Assembly: GCA_948736885.1 (NCBI GenBank)
Contig: CAPXWY010000002.1
Coordinates: 1 to 64,000, forward strand
Origin: an uncultured Alistipes sp.
GTDB lineage: Bacteria > Bacteroidota > Bacteroidia > Bacteroidales > Rikenellaceae
Length of the DNA: 64,000 nucleotides
Reading direction: 5' to 3'
The first letter of the stretch is position 1, and each line of letters starts with the position of its first letter. A program made the position numbers and the translations under genes. This document shows, one piece after another, positions 28,530 through 37,731 of the stretch. Below the pieces are notes generated by a model. That model was given only the letters and a program-made list of their open reading frames with translations. It had not been told where the DNA came from and ran no database searches.

Positions 28530-29831
28530 ATGAACGAGGTAAAAAAATGCAGTCTTTCGGGCGTAGCGTTCACCATGGACGTCGACGCCTACGAAACGCT
28601 CGACGAATACATCGAAACGCTCAAAAAAAGCTATGCCGATTCGGCCGACAGCGCTGAGATCGTGGCCGACATCGAAGCCCGCATCGCCGAACTGATCCTC
28701 TCGGTGCAGGACAACACCCGCGTGGTGAACCTGCCGCTCATTCTGGACATCATCCACCAGATGGGTTCGGCCGAGGAGATCTCCGACACCGATCCGGCGG
28801 GCGACCGGCGCGGACCCCGCATCCCGCGGCGGCTCTACCGCGACACGGAAAACGCCAAGCTGGGCGGCGTCTGCTCGGGCATCGGCAAATACTTCGACAT
28901 CGACCCCTCGTGGGCGCGGCTGGCGCTCTTTCTGCCGCTGCTGCTCACCTGCATGCAGACCATCCCCGTGCTGCGCTGGCTCGGACCCACGATGGGCAAC
29001 CTCTTCGGCGTCTTCATCATCTGCTACCTGATCATGTGGTTCACCGTGCCTGCGGCCCGCACCGCACGTCAGAAGCTGGAGATGAACGGCGAACGCATCA
29101 CCGAACGCTCCATCCGCCAGACCACCGAACGCACGGCCTCCGACGGCGACCCCGACAGCCGGGCCAAACCCCTTGTGGCGCAGGCCGTGTCGGGCATCGG
29201 CCAGATCGTGCTGATCCTCTGCAAGCTGCTGGCCGGCGCCGTGGTCTTCGGTCTTATCCTGACAGCCTGCATGCTGATCATCGGGCTCTTCGCCATAGCG
29301 GTGGGCGGCCGCGACATGCTGATCATGTCGGACGTCCTGGGCGGAATCAACCTGTGGATACCCATCCTCGGCATCATTGTTGCACTGCTGCTGGTCATCC
29401 TGCTGATCTACGTGACGATGTGCATGATCGCATCGCGCAAACCGGGCGGAAAAACCATCCTCGGCATCTTCCTGGCGTGGATTCTCTGCATCGTGGCGCT
29501 GGGATGCCTCGCAGTCCGGGAACACGCCGTCGACCGCGTGCGCCAGAAAATCGAGCCCGCGGGCCGCATGCTCGACCGCGAAGTGATCATCGAAGGCGAC
29601 ACCACCACGCTGCGGCAAATGTTCGAAGAATTCGAAGACGAAAAGATCGTCGAGGACAACCTCCGCACGGTGCACATCAGCGTACCGTCGAAGCAGATCG
29701 AAATCGTGGTCGACAAGGAGCAGTCGCGCATGGACATCACGGCCGGCGGCAAACAGATCACCCTCTATGCCGACGAAGCCGACAACGAAGCGGTCCTGCG
29801 AATGATCGAAAAGTCGGGAAAAGAGTCGTAA
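28530..29831 (+). CDS. Large PspC-domain membrane protein
   Basis: A 433-residue protein with the same N-terminal acidic helical module as the gene at 26555 (SGVAFTMDVDAYETLDEYIETL), a PspC domain (about 106-175, RLYRDTENAKLGGVCSGIGKYFDID), a membrane region of several helices (about 205-335) and a soluble C-terminal tail (about 350-430). It closes the operon. Bacteroidota PspC proteins of this shape are thought to act in envelope stress, but no direct evidence is in the sequence. Confidence 0.85.
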   Translation: MNEVKKCSLSGVAFTMDVDAYETLDEYIETLKKSYADSADSAEIVADIEARIAELILSVQDNTRVVNLPLILDIIHQMGSAEEISDTDPAGDRRGPRIPRRLYRDTENAKLGGVCSGIGKYFDIDPSWARLALFLPLLLTCMQTIPVLRWLGPTMGNLFGVFIICYLIMWFTVPAARTARQKLEMNGERITERSIRQTTERTASDGDPDSRAKPLVAQAVSGIGQIVLILCKLLAGAVVFGLILTACMLIIGLFAIAVGGRDMLIMSDVLGGINLWIPILGIIVALLLVILLIYVTMCMIASRKPGGKTILGIFLAWILCIVALGCLAVREHAVDRVRQKIEPAGRMLDREVIIEGDTTTLRQMFEEFEDEKIVEDNLRTVHISVPSKQIEIVVDKEQSRMDITAGGKQITLYADEADNEAVLRMIEKSGKES

Positions 29832-30057
29832 AGGAGCAACAAGCCAGTTTTTAGAATAAAAAGTTTTTTTCGGAGCACGGACGGGCCGCCAGGTTCGTCC
29901 GTACTTGTTCGCAGGCCGCCGCCACGGCCGTCCGCCCCCGAAAAACCATTCTGCACCGGGGAGTCCCGACAGAACCGGCCGGCGCACCGTGCCGCCGCCG
30001 TTCGCCGCCGTTCGCCGCAAAAACCGCCTCGCCGATCGAGAGACCGCGGCCCGCTTT
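29832..30057. other. Gene-free stretch before the pfkA promoter
   Basis: It opens with A/T runs (29850-29875) that could contribute to termination, then GC-rich DNA with a short inverted repeat (CGGACG and CGTCCG, 29879-29903). No gene is seen. Confidence 0.45.
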
Positions 30058-30087
30058 TTGAAAAATTTGAAATAATGCGTATCTTTG
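30058..30087 (+). promoter_or_regulatory. Promoter of pfkA
   Basis: TTG at 30058-30060, 19 bp, TATCTTTG at 30080-30087. The 21 bp after the -7 (GGCTGTGCCGAAAATACTCC region) match the 5' part of the dispersed promoter repeat, so this is a truncated copy. The leader to the ATG is about 175 nt. Confidence 0.8.
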
Positions 30088-30266
30088 GCTGTGCCGAAAA
30101 TACTCCGTTCCGGCCGCGGACCGTTCGGTTCAGCGCCGGGCCCGCAGGTATCTTCGGCTTTCCACGAACGGCTTCGCCGCGGCAGAATCGGATTCCGAAC
30201 GCTTCTGCGCCCGGCCGGAGCCAATCCGGGAACGGTCCAACCAACGCTCAAACAACAGAGAAAAGC

Positions 30267-31247
30267 ATGGCAGAAATCAAATGTATCGGTGTTCTGACGT
30301 CGGGCGGCGATGCCCCCGGCATGAATGCGGCCATCCGCGCAGTGACGCGCAGCGCCATCTACAACGGATTTGCGGTGAAAGGCATCATGCGCGGCTACAA
30401 GGGGCTGGTGTACAATGAAATCGTAGAATTCAAGTCGCAGAGCGTCAGCAACATCATCCAGCTGGGCGGCACCATCCTCAAGACGGCCCGCTGCAAGGAG
30501 TTCGCCACGCCCGAAGGCCGCAAGCAGGCATACGACAACATGGTCGCCGCCGGCATCGACGCCCTGGTGGTCATCGGCGGCGACGGCTCGCTGACGGGCG
30601 CCGGCATTTTCGCGCAGGAATACAACGTACCGGTCGTAGGACTGCCCGGCACCATCGACAACGACCTGGGCGGCACCGACTCGACGATCGGCTACGACAC
30701 GGCGCTGAATACGATCATGGAGTCGGTCGACAAGCTGCGCGACACGGCTTCGAGCCACGAACGGCTCTTCTTCGTGGAGGTGATGGGCCATACGGCGGGC
30801 TATCTGGCTCTCAACAGCGCCCTGGCGACGGGCTCCGAGGCGGCGATCATCCCCGAAATGGAGACCGAAGTCGACCAGCTGGCCGAACTTATCAACCATG
30901 GCTTCCGCAAGAGCAAGAACTCGGCGATCGTCATCGTGGCCGAGAACCCCAAGACGGGCGGTGCCACGGCCCTGGCCGAACGCGTGAAGAAAGAGTTCCC
31001 GCAATACGACGCCCGCGTCACGATCCTGGGCCACATCCAGCGCGGCGGCTCGCCCACGGCCTTCGACCGCATTCTGGCCTCGCGCATGGGCGAATCGGCC
31101 ATCGAGGCGATCATGGAAGGACAGCGCAACGTGATGATCGGCACCGAAAACGGCCGCATCGTCTATGTACCTTTCTCCAAGGCCGTGAAGCACAACAAAG
31201 GCATCGACCGCAACCGCATCGACCTTGTGAAGATTCTTTCGATATAA
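30267..31247 (+). CDS. pfkA: ATP-dependent 6-phosphofructokinase
   Basis: A 326-residue glycolytic enzyme phosphorylating fructose 6-phosphate. Motifs: [11 protein letters not shown] (ATP loop), GGDGSLTGA (Gly as in ATP-dependent forms; PPi-dependent forms have GGDD), [12 protein letters not shown] with the catalytic Asp, MGHTAGYLA and [10 protein letters not shown]. Length matches the bacterial tetrameric form. The ATG at 30267 is chosen over an upstream in-frame ATG at 30075 that overlaps the promoter. Confidence 0.96.
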   Translation: MAEIKCIGVLTSGGDAPGMNAAIRAVTRSAIYNGFAVKGIMRGYKGLVYNEIVEFKSQSVSNIIQLGGTILKTARCKEFATPEGRKQAYDNMVAAGIDALVVIGGDGSLTGAGIFAQEYNVPVVGLPGTIDNDLGGTDSTIGYDTALNTIMESVDKLRDTASSHERLFFVEVMGHTAGYLALNSALATGSEAAIIPEMETEVDQLAELINHGFRKSKNSAIVIVAENPKTGGATALAERVKKEFPQYDARVTILGHIQRGGSPTAFDRILASRMGESAIEAIMEGQRNVMIGTENGRIVYVPFSKAVKHNKGIDRNRIDLVKILSI

Positions 31248-31261
31248 AACGCACCTTTTCT

Positions 31262-31315
31262 TAAGCCGAGGGCAGAACCGAACTTGTTCGGGCTATGCTC
31301 AAGGCGGGAAAAGCT
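31262..31315 (-). repeat. Single copy of the palindromic repeat
   Basis: Between pfkA and the kinase gene lies a diverged unit of the same family as 17188-17486, containing AGCCGAGGGCAGAACCGAAC and GGGCTATGCTC. Its orientation is opposite to both neighbouring genes, so it is not positioned as their promoter. Confidence 0.7.
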
Positions 31316-31355
31316 ACTGAAAAAAGAACCCCGCAGCACCCAAACTACGCTGAAA

Positions 31356-32357
31356 ATGAAACATGTGATAGGTATCGGCAATGCCCTGACCGACATGCTG
31401 GTCAACCTCAAGACCGACTCCGTGCTGGAGCGCTACGACCTGCCCAAAGGCTCGATGAGCCTGGTAGGCAACCGCCTGCAGACCGAAATCTCCAAATCGG
31501 TGGCCGGACTCCCCTACTCCCTTTCGCTGGGCGGATCGGCCGGCAACACCATCCGCGCCATGGCGCAGCTGGGCTGCAAGGTGGGCTTCATCGGCAAGGT
31601 GGGACAAGACACCACGGGCGACTTCTTCGTGCAGGCGCTCGAAAACCTCAAGGTTGCTCCCAAGGTGTTCCGCGGCAAGGAACGCTCAGGCAAATGCGTG
31701 TCGCTCATCTCGCCCGACGGCGAACGGACCATGGTCACCCACCTGGGTGCCGCCCTCGAACTGGAAGCCGCGGAAATCGGCCCCGCTCTTTTCGACGGCT
31801 ACGACTGCCTCTACATGGAGGGTTATCTGGTACAGAACCAGGAACTGATCCACACGGCCGCCAAGACGGCCAAAGCGTGCGGACTGAAAGTGGCGCTCGA
31901 CCTGGCGAGCTTCAACATCGTGGCGGAAAACCTGGAGTTCCTGCGCAAGCTGGTGCACGACTACGTGGACATCGTCTTCGCCAACGAAGACGAAGCCAAG
32001 GCCTTCACCTGCGAGGCCGAACCGCTGAACGCCCTGCAGATGATCTCGGAAATGTGCGAACTGGCCATCGTGAAGATCGGCACGCGCGGCGCTCTGATCA
32101 AACAAGGCGAAGAGGTGGTCCACGTCGGCATCATGGCCGCAGCCAAACGGGTGGACACCACCGGCGCCGGCGACTTCTATGCCGCCGGATTCCTTGCGGG
32201 CATGTGCGACGGGCTCTCGCTGCGCCAGTGCGGCACCATCGGCGCCATCACGGCCGGCAAGGTCATCGAGGTGGTCGGCACGACTTTCGGAGACGAAGCG
32301 TGGAAAGACATCTACCGCCTTGTCAACAAGGTCAAGACCGAAAAATATCTGTTCTGA
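31356..32357 (+). CDS. PfkB-family carbohydrate/adenosine kinase
   Basis: A 333-residue ribokinase-fold kinase. It has the N-terminal IGNALTDMLV, the substrate-binding SLGGSAGNTIRAMAQLG, and the C-terminal signature DTTGAGDFYAAGFLAG with catalytic Asp. The overall pattern resembles the adenosine kinase-like branch of Bacteroidota, but the substrate cannot be fixed from sequence. The ATG at 31356 follows the repeat copy; the upstream in-frame ATG at 31284 would translate through the repeat and is less likely. Confidence 0.9.
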   Translation: MKHVIGIGNALTDMLVNLKTDSVLERYDLPKGSMSLVGNRLQTEISKSVAGLPYSLSLGGSAGNTIRAMAQLGCKVGFIGKVGQDTTGDFFVQALENLKVAPKVFRGKERSGKCVSLISPDGERTMVTHLGAALELEAAEIGPALFDGYDCLYMEGYLVQNQELIHTAAKTAKACGLKVALDLASFNIVAENLEFLRKLVHDYVDIVFANEDEAKAFTCEAEPLNALQMISEMCELAIVKIGTRGALIKQGEEVVHVGIMAAAKRVDTTGAGDFYAAGFLAGMCDGLSLRQCGTIGAITAGKVIEVVGTTFGDEAWKDIYRLVNKVKTEKYLF

Positions 32358-32401
32358 CGGAAAAAGAACCGGCGCCCCATCGCGGGCAGCCGCTCATCGG
32401 A

Positions 32402-32427
32402 AAGGAGTTCGGGAGGCCGGACTCCTT
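32402..32427. terminator. Hairpin between convergent genes
   Basis: AAGGAGTTCGG and CCGGACTCCTT arms pair with one mismatch, followed on the plus strand by CTCTTATTTTCC. It probably ends the kinase transcript and may serve the convergent glycosyltransferase. Confidence 0.6.
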
Positions 32428-32438
32428 CTCTTATTTTC

Positions 32439-33329
32439 CTATTTCCCGAGAAGGCCGCAGGTGATCTGCCAGCGCATGCGCAGCAGCCACCGCGCCTGCA
32501 CGGGGCGGAGCGTCAAACAAAGCAACAGCGTAGCGCCCCATTTGAGCACCTCCCGGAACCCGGACTTCCACCGCCGCCGATGGATGACGGCCCGCAGGCG
32601 CTGGCTCCGGCCGACATTGTAACACAGCCGCCGGAAATAGGATTCGCTGAGCTTTTCGGGCGGAATGATGTGCCACATCACCGCATCGGGAACGTACCAG
32701 ATCGTTTCGCCGCCGCGCAACAAGCGCTCGAACAGATCGTTCTCCTCGCCGCCGATCAACTCGCGGCCCACGCGCCCCAGTGTTGCATCGAACCCGCCGT
32801 AGGCCAATGCCACGGAGCGCCGCAGCGCCATGTTGCCGCCGCCCGGCACCCGGCCGAGCGGGAACGTACGCACCGCAGGGCCGAAATCCATAGGATTGGC
32901 CACGGGCATCTCCGTGAACTTCGACATCCAGCGCGGCCGTCCGGTCACATATTCAGCGATGATGCGTCCGCCGGCCACGGTGGCTTCAGGATGCTCGTCG
33001 AAGAAAGCAAGGTAGGCAGCCAGGAATCCTTCGTTGATCCGCTCGTCGTCGTCGATCCAGGCTGTCAGTTCGGCGCGCGCCTCGCGCAGACCGCGGTTGC
33101 GGGCATGGGAGACCCCGGCTTCGGGTTCGTGCACCATGCGCAGGCCGAACCCCGGATGCTCTGCCGCGAAAGCCGCGAAGCACGCCGTCGTGTCGTCGGT
33201 CGAAGCATTGTCCACAACGACGCACTCCCACACGGCGGGATCGAGCGTCTGACGGACCACCGAACGCAGCGCCGCCACCAGCTGTTCGGCCCGGTTGTGC
33301 GTGGGAATGATGAGCGAAAGTCGAATCAT
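32439..33329 (-). CDS. Family 2 glycosyltransferase
   Basis: A 296-residue GT-A enzyme. It begins LSLIIPTHNRAEQL, has VVDNASTDDT, then the metal-binding AWIDDDERINEGFL, an acceptor region GGGNMALRR and the catalytic-base region GEENDLFERLL. The C-terminal tail has a hydrophobic segment (about 265-290) that could tether it to the membrane. The neighbours are not surface-glycan genes, so its acceptor is unknown. The ATG at 33329 is chosen because upstream sequence is repeat-derived. Confidence 0.9.
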   Translation of the reverse strand: MIRLSLIIPTHNRAEQLVAALRSVVRQTLDPAVWECVVVDNASTDDTTACFAAFAAEHPGFGLRMVHEPEAGVSHARNRGLREARAELTAWIDDDERINEGFLAAYLAFFDEHPEATVAGGRIIAEYVTGRPRWMSKFTEMPVANPMDFGPAVRTFPLGRVPGGGNMALRRSVALAYGGFDATLGRVGRELIGGEENDLFERLLRGGETIWYVPDAVMWHIIPPEKLSESYFRRLCYNVGRSQRLRAVIHRRRWKSGFREVLKWGATLLLCLTLRPVQARWLLRMRWQITCGLLGK

Positions 33330-33469
33330 GATGCGAATATAACAATTTATCGGCAAAACCAGCCCGACACCACGATTCTTGATCGGCGATTCTTGATTTT
33401 TGATGCTCCTTGGCCGCATCGAAGACGCGCGCGCCCGGCAATACCCAATGTTTTCCTGCCATTGCATCC
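33330..33469. other. Spacer between the glycosyltransferase and the repeat array
   Basis: It contains a short inverted pair (GATTCTTGATCGGCGATTCTTGATT direct repeats near 33373-33397, positions approximate) and no gene. A near-match -7 TATATTCG on the minus strand lies just upstream of the glycosyltransferase ATG. Confidence 0.4.
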
Positions 33470-33763
33470 GACTTTGGCTGCGCCCAAGATACTCCGTCTC
33501 GGCAAAATGCAAATAAAATTTGCTTTTGCGCTCGACTTATTCGACTTTGGCTGCGCCCAAGATACTCCGCCTCGGCAAAATGCAAATAAAATTTGCTTTT
33601 GCGCTCGACTTATTCGACTTTGGCTGACGCCCAAGATACTCCGTCTCGGCAAAATGCAAATAAAATTTGCTTTTGCGCTCGACTTATTCGACTTTGGCTG
33701 CGCCCAAGATACTCCGTCTCGGCAAAATGCAAATAAAATTTGCTTTTGCGCTCGACTTATTCG
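33470..33763 (+). repeat. Four tandem copies of the promoter repeat upstream of prfA
   Basis: Units of 73, 73, 74 and 74 bp begin at 33470, 33543, 33616 and 33690. Each carries AAGATACTCCG, CTCGGCAAAATGC, the palindrome GCAAATAAAATTTGC and GCGCTCGACTTATTCG. At the junction between copies the -7 box is degenerate (CGACTTTG), whereas the last copy runs into a perfect TATCTTTG at 33764-33771. The units are nearly identical, so duplication is recent. Confidence 0.92.
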
Positions 33764-33771
33764 TATCTTTG
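33739..33771 (+). promoter_or_regulatory. Promoter of prfA
   Basis: TTTG at 33739-33742 (the right arm of the repeat palindrome), 21 bp, TATCTTTG at 33764-33771. The leader is about 15 nt. Confidence 0.8.
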
Positions 33772-33792
33772 TACTTTAAGCAAGATACTTTT

Positions 33793-34878
33793 ATGGCAGA
33801 CCTTTCCATTCTGAACCGCCTCGACGGTCTGAAACTCAAGTACGAGGAGACGGGGCAGAAACTCACCGACCCCGAAGTCATCGCCGACGTCAAGCAGTTC
33901 GTACAACTCAACAAGGAGTACAAGGAACTGGAACCGATCATCGAGACCTCCGAGCGTTTCCGCACGGCCATCGCCAACCTGGCCGAAGCCAAAGACATAC
34001 TCCTCAACGACAAGGACGAGGAGATGCGCGAAATGGCCCGCGAGGAGATCGCCGAACTCGAACCGGCCATCGAACGCATGGAGGAGGAGATCAAGCTGCT
34101 GCTGATCCCCAAGGACCCCCAGGACTCGAAGAACGCCATCGTGGAGATCCGCGGCGGCACGGGCGGCGACGAAGCGGCCATCTTCGCAGGCGACCTGCTG
34201 CGCATGTACACCAAGTATGTCGAGTCGAAAGGGTGGCGCTACGAACTCACCTCCTTCTCGGAAGGCGCCGCCGGCGGCTACAAGGAAGTGGTGATGAAAG
34301 TCTCGGGACAGAACGTCTACGGAACGCTCAAGTACGAATCGGGCGTCCACCGCGTGCAGCGCGTGCCGCAGACCGAGACCCAGGGACGCGTCCATACCTC
34401 GGCCGCCTCGGTGGCCGTGCTGCCCGAAGCCGAGGAGTTCGACATCGAAATCTCGATGAACGACATCCGCAAGGACATCTTCTGCGCCTCGGGCCCCGGC
34501 GGACAGTCGGTCAACACCACCTATTCGGCCATCCGACTGACCCACATCCCGACGGGCATCGTCGTGCAGTGCCAGGACCAGAAATCGCAGCTCAAGAACT
34601 TCGACAAGGCGTTCGAGGAACTGCGCACGCGCGTCTTCAACCTGGAATACTCCAAGTATCTGGACGAAATCGCCTCGAAGCGCAAGACGATGGTCTCGAC
34701 GGGCGACCGCTCGGCCAAGATCCGCACCTACAACTATCCGCAGGGACGCATCACCGACCACCGCATCAACTACACGATATACAACCTGGCGGCCTTCATG
34801 GACGGCGACATCCAGGACTGCATCGACCATCTGATCGTGGCCGAGAACGCCGAACGACTCAAAGAAAGCGAATTGTAA
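33793..34878 (+). CDS. prfA: Peptide chain release factor 1
   Basis: A 361-residue class I release factor that reads UAA and UAG and triggers peptide release. The GGQ motif is in GPGGQSVNTTYS. The anticodon-like tripeptide position reads PQT in RVPQTETQGRVHTSAASVAV, fitting the RF1 PxT pattern and not the RF2 SPF. The N-terminal helical domain (1-105) and C-terminal NYPQGRITDHRIN are typical. The ATG at 33793 lies after the promoter; the open frame runs further upstream through repeats. Confidence 0.96.
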   Translation: MADLSILNRLDGLKLKYEETGQKLTDPEVIADVKQFVQLNKEYKELEPIIETSERFRTAIANLAEAKDILLNDKDEEMREMAREEIAELEPAIERMEEEIKLLLIPKDPQDSKNAIVEIRGGTGGDEAAIFAGDLLRMYTKYVESKGWRYELTSFSEGAAGGYKEVVMKVSGQNVYGTLKYESGVHRVQRVPQTETQGRVHTSAASVAVLPEAEEFDIEISMNDIRKDIFCASGPGGQSVNTTYSAIRLTHIPTGIVVQCQDQKSQLKNFDKAFEELRTRVFNLEYSKYLDEIASKRKTMVSTGDRSAKIRTYNYPQGRITDHRINYTIYNLAAFMDGDIQDCIDHLIVAENAERLKESEL

Positions 34879-34925
34879 AGGCAATTTTCCCCGGACGAAC
34901 CGCGTTCGGTCCGAAAACGTCCGTC

Positions 34926-35465
34926 ATGATCCGCATCCTCACGCTCCTGGCCGCCCTGCTTGCCGTTGCGCCCCTGGCCGCGCAGAAACCGCTCTACCTC
35001 GTCAACGGCTCGCCGCGCGACGAAATCGCTTCGATCCCGCCCGACGACATCGAATGCATCGAAGAACTGCCGGCCGACGAGGAGACCATCGCCCGTTTCG
35101 GCCCCGAAGCCACCAACGGAGTGATTCTCATCACACTGCGCTACGACTCGAACGCCCGCTTCGGCATCGATTCGCTCACGCTGGGCAGCTACATTGCGGC
35201 GCAGGTGAAGTGGGGCGACGACGAACCGCCGGCACGCGTCGCCCTGCGCTACAAAATCACGCCCGACGGCGAAACGCAAGTCACCGAAGTGCTCGAAGCT
35301 ACCGACGGGCGGCTCAAAAGGCGTGTGCTGAAAGCAATAGCCGAAGCGCCGCGGTGGCAGCCGGCTCTCAAGGCGGGACGGCCCGTCGAAAGCGAAGGAG
35401 TGGTGACCGTCCGGCTGCCCGAAGGCAAACCCATGCCGGGCGAACCCTATCTGCGCATACGATAA
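34926..35465 (+). CDS. Secreted chimera of TonB-receptor plug motif and TonB C-terminal-like domain
   Basis: A 179-residue protein with signal peptide (about 1-20, ending APLAAQ). Residues 22-71 resemble the plug signature of SusC/TonB-dependent receptors: PLYLVNG, PPDDIECIEEL and ATNGVILITL. Residues about 105-165 resemble a TonB C-terminal fold: LKRRVLKAIAEAPRWQPALKAGRPVESEGVVTVRL. There is no membrane anchor beyond the signal peptide and no barrel. It sits 47 bp after prfA and 56 bp before menA. Function unknown; a periplasmic interaction module is an inference. Confidence 0.65.
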   Translation: MIRILTLLAALLAVAPLAAQKPLYLVNGSPRDEIASIPPDDIECIEELPADEETIARFGPEATNGVILITLRYDSNARFGIDSLTLGSYIAAQVKWGDDEPPARVALRYKITPDGETQVTEVLEATDGRLKRRVLKAIAEAPRWQPALKAGRPVESEGVVTVRLPEGKPMPGEPYLRIR

Positions 35466-35521
35466 ACCCGAACCGTCGCCGCAACACCTGTCGGCGACGA
35501 AACATCCGAATACACCCTATC

Positions 35522-36406
35522 ATGAAAACCAACTCGTTCTCCGCCTGGGTACTCGCCGTACGGCCCTACAGCCTCGGGGCGGCGGTCATCCCCGTAGCCG
35601 TCGGTTCGGCCATGGCCTGGACCGACGGAGGCTTCCATCCGGCGATCGCCCTGCTGTGCCTGTTTTTCGCCGTGCTGACCCAATGCCTGGCCAATCTGGT
35701 CAACGACCTCTGCGACTTCCTGCGCGGCGCCGACCAGCCCGACCGGCTCGGCCCCGACCGCGCCTTCGCCAAAGGCTACATCACCCTTCCCGCCATGAAG
35801 GCCGGCATCGCCGGCTTCACGATCGCCGCCGGAGCCGTCGGCTGCAGACTGCTCTTTTTCGGCGGCTGGAAACTCATCATCGTGGGGCTCGTCTGCCTGC
35901 TGTTCGCCTATCTCTACACCGCCGGACCGTGGCCGCTGGCCTATCACGGACTGGGCGACGCGGCCGTGGTGACGTTTTTCGGACTGATACCGGCCTGCTT
36001 CACCTATTATATTCAGACGGGCGACTGGAACCGGCAGATAACCGCGGCGGCGCTGGCCTGCGGACTGATCATCGACACCATGCTATGGATCAACAACTTC
36101 CGCGACCGCGCCGAAGATGCCCGCTGCGGCAAACGCACCTTAGTCGTCCTGCTGGGCGAACAAGTCGGCCGCTGGGGCTACCTTGTGCTCGGCATCGCAG
36201 CCCTGACGCTCTGCCTGACGCTCGCGCCCGACGGCCGGCTGTGGGCGGCCCTGCTGCCGCTGCTCTACGGCATTCCGTTCTTCCGGACGTGGCGCAAGAT
36301 GATCCGCATCGACCACGGCGACGAACTCAACGTCTGCCTGGGCGAAACGGCCCGCAACATGCAGCTGTTCGGACTGCTGCTCACCATCGGCATCCTTCTG
36401 GGCTGA
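35522..36406 (+). CDS. menA: 1,4-dihydroxy-2-naphthoate polyprenyltransferase
   Basis: A 294-residue UbiA-superfamily membrane enzyme that attaches the isoprenoid tail in menaquinone synthesis. The first Asp-rich motif reads NLVNDLCDFLRGAD, the second NNFRDRAEDARCGKRTL, and about nine hydrophobic helices are seen. Its menaquinone serves the fumarate reductase encoded at 22720. It is followed by xseA after only 4 bp, so the genes are probably co-transcribed though functionally unrelated. Confidence 0.93.
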   Translation: MKTNSFSAWVLAVRPYSLGAAVIPVAVGSAMAWTDGGFHPAIALLCLFFAVLTQCLANLVNDLCDFLRGADQPDRLGPDRAFAKGYITLPAMKAGIAGFTIAAGAVGCRLLFFGGWKLIIVGLVCLLFAYLYTAGPWPLAYHGLGDAAVVTFFGLIPACFTYYIQTGDWNRQITAAALACGLIIDTMLWINNFRDRAEDARCGKRTLVVLLGEQVGRWGYLVLGIAALTLCLTLAPDGRLWAALLPLLYGIPFFRTWRKMIRIDHGDELNVCLGETARNMQLFGLLLTIGILLG

Positions 36407-36410
36407 CATT

Positions 36411-37661
36411 ATGGCCGAACCCCGCCCCGTCACCCTGCGCGAACTGCTGCGCGACGTCAAACAGACGCTCGACGAGCAGTTCGAACTGCCCGTGTGGGTG
36501 ATCGCCGAAATCTCGGAACTCAAGGTCAACTACTCGGGGCACTGCTACCTGGAGCTGGTGGAAAAAGGGGGCGACAACGGCGTTCCGACGGCTCAGGCGC
36601 GCGCCATGATCTGGAGCAGCGCCTACCCTCGCCTGGCAACCCGGTTCGAAACCGAAACGGGGCGCAAGCTGGAACGGGGGCTGCGGATTCTGGCCAAGGC
36701 GTTGGTCACCTACCACGAAATCTACGGTTTTGCGCTCCAACTCACCGACATCGACCCGAGCCACACGCTGGGCGACATGGAGCTGCAACGGCAGGAGACC
36801 ATCCGCCGCCTGCAAGACGACGGGGTGTGGGAGATGAACCGCCAGCTTGCGGCGCCGGCCGGCATCCAACGCATCGCCGTGGTGTCGAGCGCCCAGGCCG
36901 CTGGCTACCGCGACTTCTGCAAGGAGCTGCAAAAGAGCCCCTACCGGTTCCGGCCCACGCTTTTCGATGCCTTCGTACAAGGTGCCGAAGCCGAAAGCTC
37001 GGTCATCGCCGCACTATGCCGGATTGCCGAACGGCAGGATGAATTCGACGCTGTGGCGCTTATCCGCGGCGGCGGATCGGCCAGCGACCTCAACTGCTTC
37101 AACGCCTACCGGCTCTGCTCCTACGTAGCGCAGTTTCCGCTGCCGGTGCTGACCGGCATCGGGCACGACAAGGATACGAGCGTCGCCGACATGGTGGCCT
37201 TCGTCTCGCTGAAAACCCCCACCGCCGTAGCCGGCTGGCTCGACGAACGGGCGGGACAGCTCCACGGAGCCCTCGACACGGCGGCGCTGCGTCTTGCCGA
37301 AGCCACCCGCACCCGCACCCACACCGCGGCACTGGAACTCGAAAAACGGCTGGGCGACCTGCGGAAACTGAGCGCCGAATGCCTGGCACGCGAAAAGATG
37401 CGCCTGGAGCGGCTGATCGGCCGGCCGGCCGAAACGGCGCGCGAATTGCTGGCCCGTCAACGCATGCGGCTGGACAACGCAGCCGACATGGTGACCTCCC
37501 ACGCTCCCGAACGCCTGCTCCGGCTGGGATTCGCCCTGCTCCGCAGCGGCGGCCGCACCCTCACCTCGGCACGCGGAATACGCAAGGGCGACGAAGTGGA
37601 AATCCGCCTCCCGGACGGCACCCTGACCGCTACAGTCACCGACAAGACATACGACCGATAG
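36411..37661 (+). CDS. xseA: Exodeoxyribonuclease VII large subunit
   Basis: A 416-residue nuclease subunit. An N-terminal OB-fold (VWVIAEISELKVNYSGHCYLEL), the catalytic domain with RIAVVSS, ALIRGGGSASDLNCFN and LTGIGHDKDTSVADMVA, and a C-terminal coiled-coil (about 280-350) that binds XseB are all present. With XseB it degrades single-stranded DNA in both directions. Confidence 0.95.
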   Translation: MAEPRPVTLRELLRDVKQTLDEQFELPVWVIAEISELKVNYSGHCYLELVEKGGDNGVPTAQARAMIWSSAYPRLATRFETETGRKLERGLRILAKALVTYHEIYGFALQLTDIDPSHTLGDMELQRQETIRRLQDDGVWEMNRQLAAPAGIQRIAVVSSAQAAGYRDFCKELQKSPYRFRPTLFDAFVQGAEAESSVIAALCRIAERQDEFDAVALIRGGGSASDLNCFNAYRLCSYVAQFPLPVLTGIGHDKDTSVADMVAFVSLKTPTAVAGWLDERAGQLHGALDTAALRLAEATRTRTHTAALELEKRLGDLRKLSAECLAREKMRLERLIGRPAETARELLARQRMRLDNAADMVTSHAPERLLRLGFALLRSGGRTLTSARGIRKGDEVEIRLPDGTLTATVTDKTYDR

Positions 37662-37731
37662 AGCCCCGGCGCCCGGCCGAACGAGAGGGACCGCAGCTGC
37701 CGGCACACCGAATTCAACCAACGCAACCGAT

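Noticed and set aside
27657..31193. A 1178-codon minus-strand open frame
   Set aside because: It runs antisense to the GIN, PspC and pfkA genes, has an Ala/Arg/His/Asp-rich composition typical of GC-rich shadows, and shows no domain.
33470..33763. Possible CRISPR array
   Set aside because: Units are contiguous and nearly identical over 73-74 bp with no unique spacers, and no cas genes are present.
34364..34372. Unusual RF1 tripeptide PQT
   Set aside because: It fits the general PxT pattern of release factor 1, so I do not treat it as an anomaly. Coordinates are approximate.
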